Assembly: GCA_029932715.1 (NCBI GenBank)
Contig: JAOZPO010000055.1
Location: 1 to 8,487, forward strand
Length of the DNA stretch: 8,487 bases
Direction: 5' to 3'
Source of the DNA: Halobacteria archaeon
GTDB lineage: Archaea; Halobacteriota; Syntropharchaeia; Alkanophagales; Methanospirareceae
Shown here: positions 5,101 through 8,487 of the stretch, piece after piece
How the letters are laid out: every line of letters begins with the position of its first letter
Numbering within the stretch: position 1 is the first letter of the stretch
The notes under the pieces: generated by a model
The model's input: the letters and a program-made list of their open reading frames with translations, nothing else
Told to the model about the DNA's origin: nothing
Database searches by the model: none
Made by a program: the position numbers and the translations under genes

Positions 5101-7932
5101 ATGAACTCTTTCTCGCTGCTCAATGCAGATATTCAGGAGCTATTAAGGAAGACCTTCGCTTCGCCTACGGAACCACAGGTATTGGGCATTCCACCCATTT
5201 TAGAGGGTAAAGACGTATTGCTCATAGCACCTACGGGTTTCGGGAAGACAGAAGCTGCTGTTCTCCCTGTGTTCCACCATATATTAGATGAGAAAGAGCA
5301 CACAAGTGGCATTTCCGCTCTTTATATTACGCCTTTGCGTGCTTTGAATCGCGATATGCTTTTGCGATTAGACCGATGGGGTAAAGAGCTCGGCATAGAC
5401 ATAGAAGTACGGCATGGCGACACCACTGCGTATAAAAGGCGGCAGCAAGCCTTAAAACCGCCTGACCTCCTTATTACTACTCCGGAAACGATACAGGCGA
5501 TATTACTGGGTAAACGGTTGCGGCAGAGTTTGAAATCCGTGCGGCATGTGATATTAGACGAAGTACACGAGCTGGCAAATTCCAAACGGGGTGCACAGCT
5601 TACAATTGCGTTAGAGCGAATAGTAGAGCTTGCAGGCGATTTTCAGCGAATATGCCTATCCGCAACAGTAGGCAACCCGGAAGAAGTAGCGAAGTTCTTT
5701 TCACACCGTAAAGAGATGCAGGTGGTGAACACGGCTTCCAGGAAAGCGATAGAACTAAAAGTTATTACTCCTTGTAGCACGAAAAGAGATGAGTTGTCGG
5801 CAAGGGAATTAGGCGTAGACCACGAGGTATTTGCACATGTAAAAGCCATAAAGAACGTGGTAAAAGCAGGTAAATCGTGTCTGATCTTTGTGAACACACG
5901 CAGAGCAGCGGAAATGCTTGCTGCGCTCATAAACAAGTTTGAACCCAAACTAATCGGTGTCCATCACGGTTCGCTATCTCGAGAGACGCGAATAGAAGTT
6001 GAGGATAAGCTAAAGAGTGGTACAATAAAAGGATTGATTTGCACCAGCTCTATGGAACTCGGAATTGACATCGGTTCAATTGATATTGTGATTCAGTACG
6101 CATCGCCGCGGGAAGTAACGAGATTGGTGCAAAGAGTGGGTCGTGCTTCTCATTCGTTCCAAAGGACCTCTTCGGGCATTGTAATTGCTCTTACTCCCGA
6201 CGACGTGGCAGAATCGTTAGTGATCGCAAGAAGAGCGAAGTCGGCTGAAATAGAGGATATAAAGCTAAAAGAGAACTCTTTGGATGTCATGGCAAACCAG
6301 ATTTGCGGTGTGCTACTGGATTTCGGTGTGGTTTCTCTGGATAAAGTGTATAGTTTGATATCGCGGGCATACCCGTTCAGGAACGTCTCATACGGGACGA
6401 TGATGCGAGTGATAGAGCAATTAGAGGATGAATGGCTGCTAAGAGTAGATGGTGAACGGTTAAGACAGACTAAAAATACGAGAAGCTATTATTACGAGAA
6501 TCTCTCGATGATTCCGGACGAGAAGAGATATAAGGTGTATGATATGGTAACAGGTAAGCTAATCTGCATGCTGGATGAGCGATTCGTGCTGAATTTCGTG
6601 ACTACCGGTGCATTGTTCGTTGCAAAGGGCGAGACGTGGCGGGTAATTGACCCTGATGTGGACGAAGGCGGTGAGCAGCTAAAAGTGGAGCCTGGGGCGA
6701 AGAAGGTGGGTGAGATACCTAAGTGGGAAGGCGAGGAGATACCCGTCCCTTTCGCGATTGCCCAGGAAGTGGGTGATTTACGTGCTAAAATCGGTTCCTT
6801 TATCGTAGCGGGCGGTTCGATTCACAGTATAGAAGCGGCGTTAGAGCAGGAATATGGTGTGCACTCCGATTGTTTTATGCCGCTGATAGAATTGATAAAT
6901 AAGCAAATTGCACAATCGTGCGTGGTGCCAACTGCGACCGAAGTGGTCGTGGAAAAGTCAAAAGACGGTACAGAGATAGTAATAAACGCATGTTTTGGGC
7001 ATTTAGTAAACGAAACGTTTGGACGGCTCATAATCGCTTTACTCGGTGCGCGAATCGGTGCGGATATCTCTATGGAGATAGACCCATACCGGATAAAATT
7101 GAAATCAGGAAGAAAGGTGGAGAGAGGAGTACTGGAACAGACACTATGTACAATCGAGCCCGAATTTGTACGGTTGATAATAGAAAAGACGCTGAAGAAT
7201 TCATTTTTGTTTAAATGGGAGCTGCTGAACGTGGCGAAGCGATTCGGTGCGTTGCGCAGGACTTTTGATAGAAGACATATCTCGGCAGATAAACTGGTAA
7301 AACTATTTGAGGATACGCCAATATACGAAGAGACGCTAAAAGACGTGTTCGCAGATAAACTGGATGTGGCACGGACAGAGGAAGTGGTGAGGAAGCTAAA
7401 ATCAGGCGATATAAACGTACATTTCGGTTCTACGAGTGCTATTGGTACTGCGGGGTATTTGAGCTGGCGTGATGTACTGGCGACGGAACAGGACGAGAGT
7501 TTAATTATTGATGCGCTGAGGAATAGAATATTCAACGACCGGGTGATTCTATTCTGTATGAGTTGCAAGAACTGGGAATCGGTCAGGCGTGTAAAGACGA
7601 TTATAGAGTTCGGAACGGAATCGCTTGTTTGCCCGTTCTGCAGTTCGAGGTTGATTGCAGCTCTGAAACCATGGGAGACGGAAGAGATAAAGCTAATGAA
7701 GAATAGCGATAGCGAAACAGGGACTAATGAACGTGTGAAAAGGTTATACAGGAATGCGAACCTGGTTCTGTCGCATGGTCTCCTCGCTGTGATTGCGCTT
7801 GCGGCACGTGGTGTAGGTCCTGAAGTGGCATCAAAGATAATAAGGCAGTCTAAAGATGCGGATCATGACTTTTATCGTAATATACTGGAACAAGAGAGAA
7901 GATACACGAGGACGAAGAGATTTTGGACTTGA
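5101..7932 (+). CDS. lhr: Lhr-family superfamily 2 ATP-dependent helicase with C-terminal four-Cys motif (943 aa)
   Basis: This is a nucleic-acid helicase of the archaeal Lhr group, members of which act in DNA repair and RNA metabolism. RecA1 (about 1-205) shows motif I APTGFGKTEA (43-52), Ia TPLRALNRD (77-85), TTPE (126-129), the Walker B box DEVH (153-156) and SAT (187-189). RecA2 (206-385) shows IFVNTRR (262-268), TSSMELGIDIG (315-325) and QRVGRASH (344-351). A winged-helix region (about 386-480) and the Lhr-specific C-terminal region follow. CxxC pairs at C819/C822 and C844/C847 look like a zinc site. The length fits an Lhr core rather than the roughly 1500-residue bacterial Lhr. All motifs are intact. 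The ATG has no Shine-Dalgarno, but the N-terminus fits the family. Whether it is aLhr1 or aLhr2 needs a tree. It is convergent with orc1/cdc6, 16 nt between stops. Confidence 0.95.
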   Translation: MNSFSLLNADIQELLRKTFASPTEPQVLGIPPILEGKDVLLIAPTGFGKTEAAVLPVFHHILDEKEHTSGISALYITPLRALNRDMLLRLDRWGKELGIDIEVRHGDTTAYKRRQQALKPPDLLITTPETIQAILLGKRLRQSLKSVRHVILDEVHELANSKRGAQLTIALERIVELAGDFQRICLSATVGNPEEVAKFFSHRKEMQVVNTASRKAIELKVITPCSTKRDELSARELGVDHEVFAHVKAIKNVVKAGKSCLIFVNTRRAAEMLAALINKFEPKLIGVHHGSLSRETRIEVEDKLKSGTIKGLICTSSMELGIDIGSIDIVIQYASPREVTRLVQRVGRASHSFQRTSSGIVIALTPDDVAESLVIARRAKSAEIEDIKLKENSLDVMANQICGVLLDFGVVSLDKVYSLISRAYPFRNVSYGTMMRVIEQLEDEWLLRVDGERLRQTKNTRSYYYENLSMIPDEKRYKVYDMVTGKLICMLDERFVLNFVTTGALFVAKGETWRVIDPDVDEGGEQLKVEPGAKKVGEIPKWEGEEIPVPFAIAQEVGDLRAKIGSFIVAGGSIHSIEAALEQEYGVHSDCFMPLIELINKQIAQSCVVPTATEVVVEKSKDGTEIVINACFGHLVNETFGRLIIALLGARIGADISMEIDPYRIKLKSGRKVERGVLEQTLCTIEPEFVRLIIEKTLKNSFLFKWELLNVAKRFGALRRTFDRRHISADKLVKLFEDTPIYEETLKDVFADKLDVARTEEVVRKLKSGDINVHFGSTSAIGTAGYLSWRDVLATEQDESLIIDALRNRIFNDRVILFCMSCKNWESVRRVKTIIEFGTESLVCPFCSSRLIAALKPWETEEIKLMKNSDSETGTNERVKRLYRNANLVLSHGLLAVIALAARGVGPEVASKIIRQSKDADHDFYRNILEQERRYTRTKRFWT

Positions 7933-7933
7933 T

Positions 7934-7970
7934 CAGTCTCTGCTGCCCTCAAACAATGCCAGTCTCTGCT
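7934..7970. repeat. 11-bp direct repeat at the lhr/cdc6 convergent junction
   Basis: CAGTCTCTGCT occurs at 7934-7944 and 7960-7970, 26 bp apart. The second copy lies in the last codons of cdc6 and the first lies in the spacer just past the lhr stop. The sequence between and after the copies does not match, so this is either a decayed short duplication or chance. Confidence 0.5.
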
Positions 7971-8487
7971 TTCACGTTAATACCGGATGCTGTTTCAAGC
8001 GTAATATCACCGGCTAAGGCAGACCGAACGCACTCTACGGGTGCACTCAGTGAGATCTCTTTTGTGCGTCCATATCTACCGCGATTTACTACCCTTGCTT
8101 TTATCAAACCTAAAAAGTCCAATTCGGAGATTAAATCAGTAACACGCCGCTGCGTTAATGTCTCAGTGTCCAATTGAGCACAGATTTTCTGATATATATC
8201 ATAGACTTCACCACTGAAAAAGCATCTTTTACTCTTTGCATCAGTTAATAATATCACGGCGTTCAATATGATTTTTGATTGCCAGGACAGCATTTTTACC
8301 ATTTCTGTAATCCCGCTCTCTTCTATCTGTTCCTTTGCGAGCCTTACATGTTTCTCAGTTACCTGTTTTGATTCCTGGCGCTCTGCAATTTCGCCTGACT
8401 CTATTAGCAGGTCAAGGGCATATCTCGCATTCCCATGCTCCTCCTGCACCGTCCGCATCCAGTTCCACGTACCCTGAACCAAGCGTC
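7949..8487 (-). CDS. cdc6: Orc1/Cdc6-type replication initiator, C-terminal part (runs off the right edge)
   Basis: The last 178 residues of an archaeal Orc1/Cdc6 are present; the AAA+ Walker motifs lie beyond the window. The fragment enters in the lid domain with EEHGNARYALDLL, the usual sensor-2 region with its conserved Arg, followed by a long charged helix (VTEKHVRLAKEQ). The C-terminal winged-helix domain follows, with a helix-turn-helix in the QRRVTDLISELDFLGLI region and a wing GRYGRTKEISL that in this family contacts origin DNA. The frame stays open through the first base of the edge, so the TTG at 8480-8482 is an internal Leu codon and not a start. Archaeal origins often lie just upstream of orc1/cdc6, which here would be to the right of the window. 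No origin-box candidate was recognised in the downstream spacer. Confidence 0.92.
   Translation of the reverse strand, partial: RLVQGTWNWMRTVQEEHGNARYALDLLIESGEIAERQESKQVTEKHVRLAKEQIEESGITEMVKMLSWQSKIILNAVILLTDAKSKRCFFSGEVYDIYQKICAQLDTETLTQRRVTDLISELDFLGLIKARVVNRGRYGRTKEISLSAPVECVRSALAGDITLETASGINVKAETGIV

Noticed and set aside
6822..7568. 248-codon minus-strand open frame, Ser-rich
   Set aside because: It is fully antisense to the intact Lhr helicase, with low-complexity composition and no domain.
1..8487. CRISPR array, riboswitch, toxin-antitoxin or phage defence cluster
   Set aside because: No regular repeat-spacer pattern, known aptamer pattern, small paired genes or defence domains were seen on either strand.

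Overview
The window comes from an archaeon of the methanogen/ANME (Mcr-carrying euryarchaeal) type. The strongest signs are a fused formaldehyde-activating enzyme/3-hexulose-6-phosphate synthase (Fae-Hps), whose C-terminus closely resembles Methanosarcinales proteins recalled from memory, and a small protein with the signature of methanogenesis marker 6. An archaeal Lhr helicase, an Orc1/Cdc6 replication initiator, TATA boxes and a tRNA gene without encoded CCA agree with this. The exact lineage cannot be fixed without a search.

Layout, left to right. Bases 1-466 (minus) hold the N-terminal part of an ISAzo13-type transposase, cut by the window edge. Bases 590-1219 (plus) encode a small HAD-superfamily phosphatase. 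The convergent spacer 1220-1312 contains a 57-bp imperfect palindrome abutted on both sides by the heptamer TACAATT. Bases 3540 down to 1313 (minus) form a compact block: tRNA-Ile(GAT), mmp6, fae-hps, leuD. mmp6 and fae-hps are close or touching depending on the start chosen, and fae-hps and leuD are 11 nt apart, so these three look like one operon. Bases 5013 down to 3661 (minus) encode a TldE/PmbA-type protein. It is divergent from a large Lhr-family helicase (5101-7932, plus) across an 87-nt AT-rich spacer. The helicase converges, with 16 nt between stops, on the C-terminal part of an orc1/cdc6 gene (minus) that runs off the right edge.

How the genes work together. The mmp6-fae-hps-leuD block joins a protein linked to methyl-coenzyme M reductase biology, a C1/pentose-phosphate enzyme, and a branched-chain (leucine) or related 2-oxoacid chain-elongation enzyme subunit. 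The right part is nucleic-acid maintenance: helicase and replication initiator. The LeuC and TldD partners expected for LeuD and TldE are not in the window.

I see no CRISPR array, phage module or clear defence system. The least explained element is the palindrome with flanking heptamers at 1226-1311. Other points worth checking are unusual start regions (a four-codon leader before the HAD gene and a start-stop ATG-TAA before tldE) and the tRNA-mmp6 junction.
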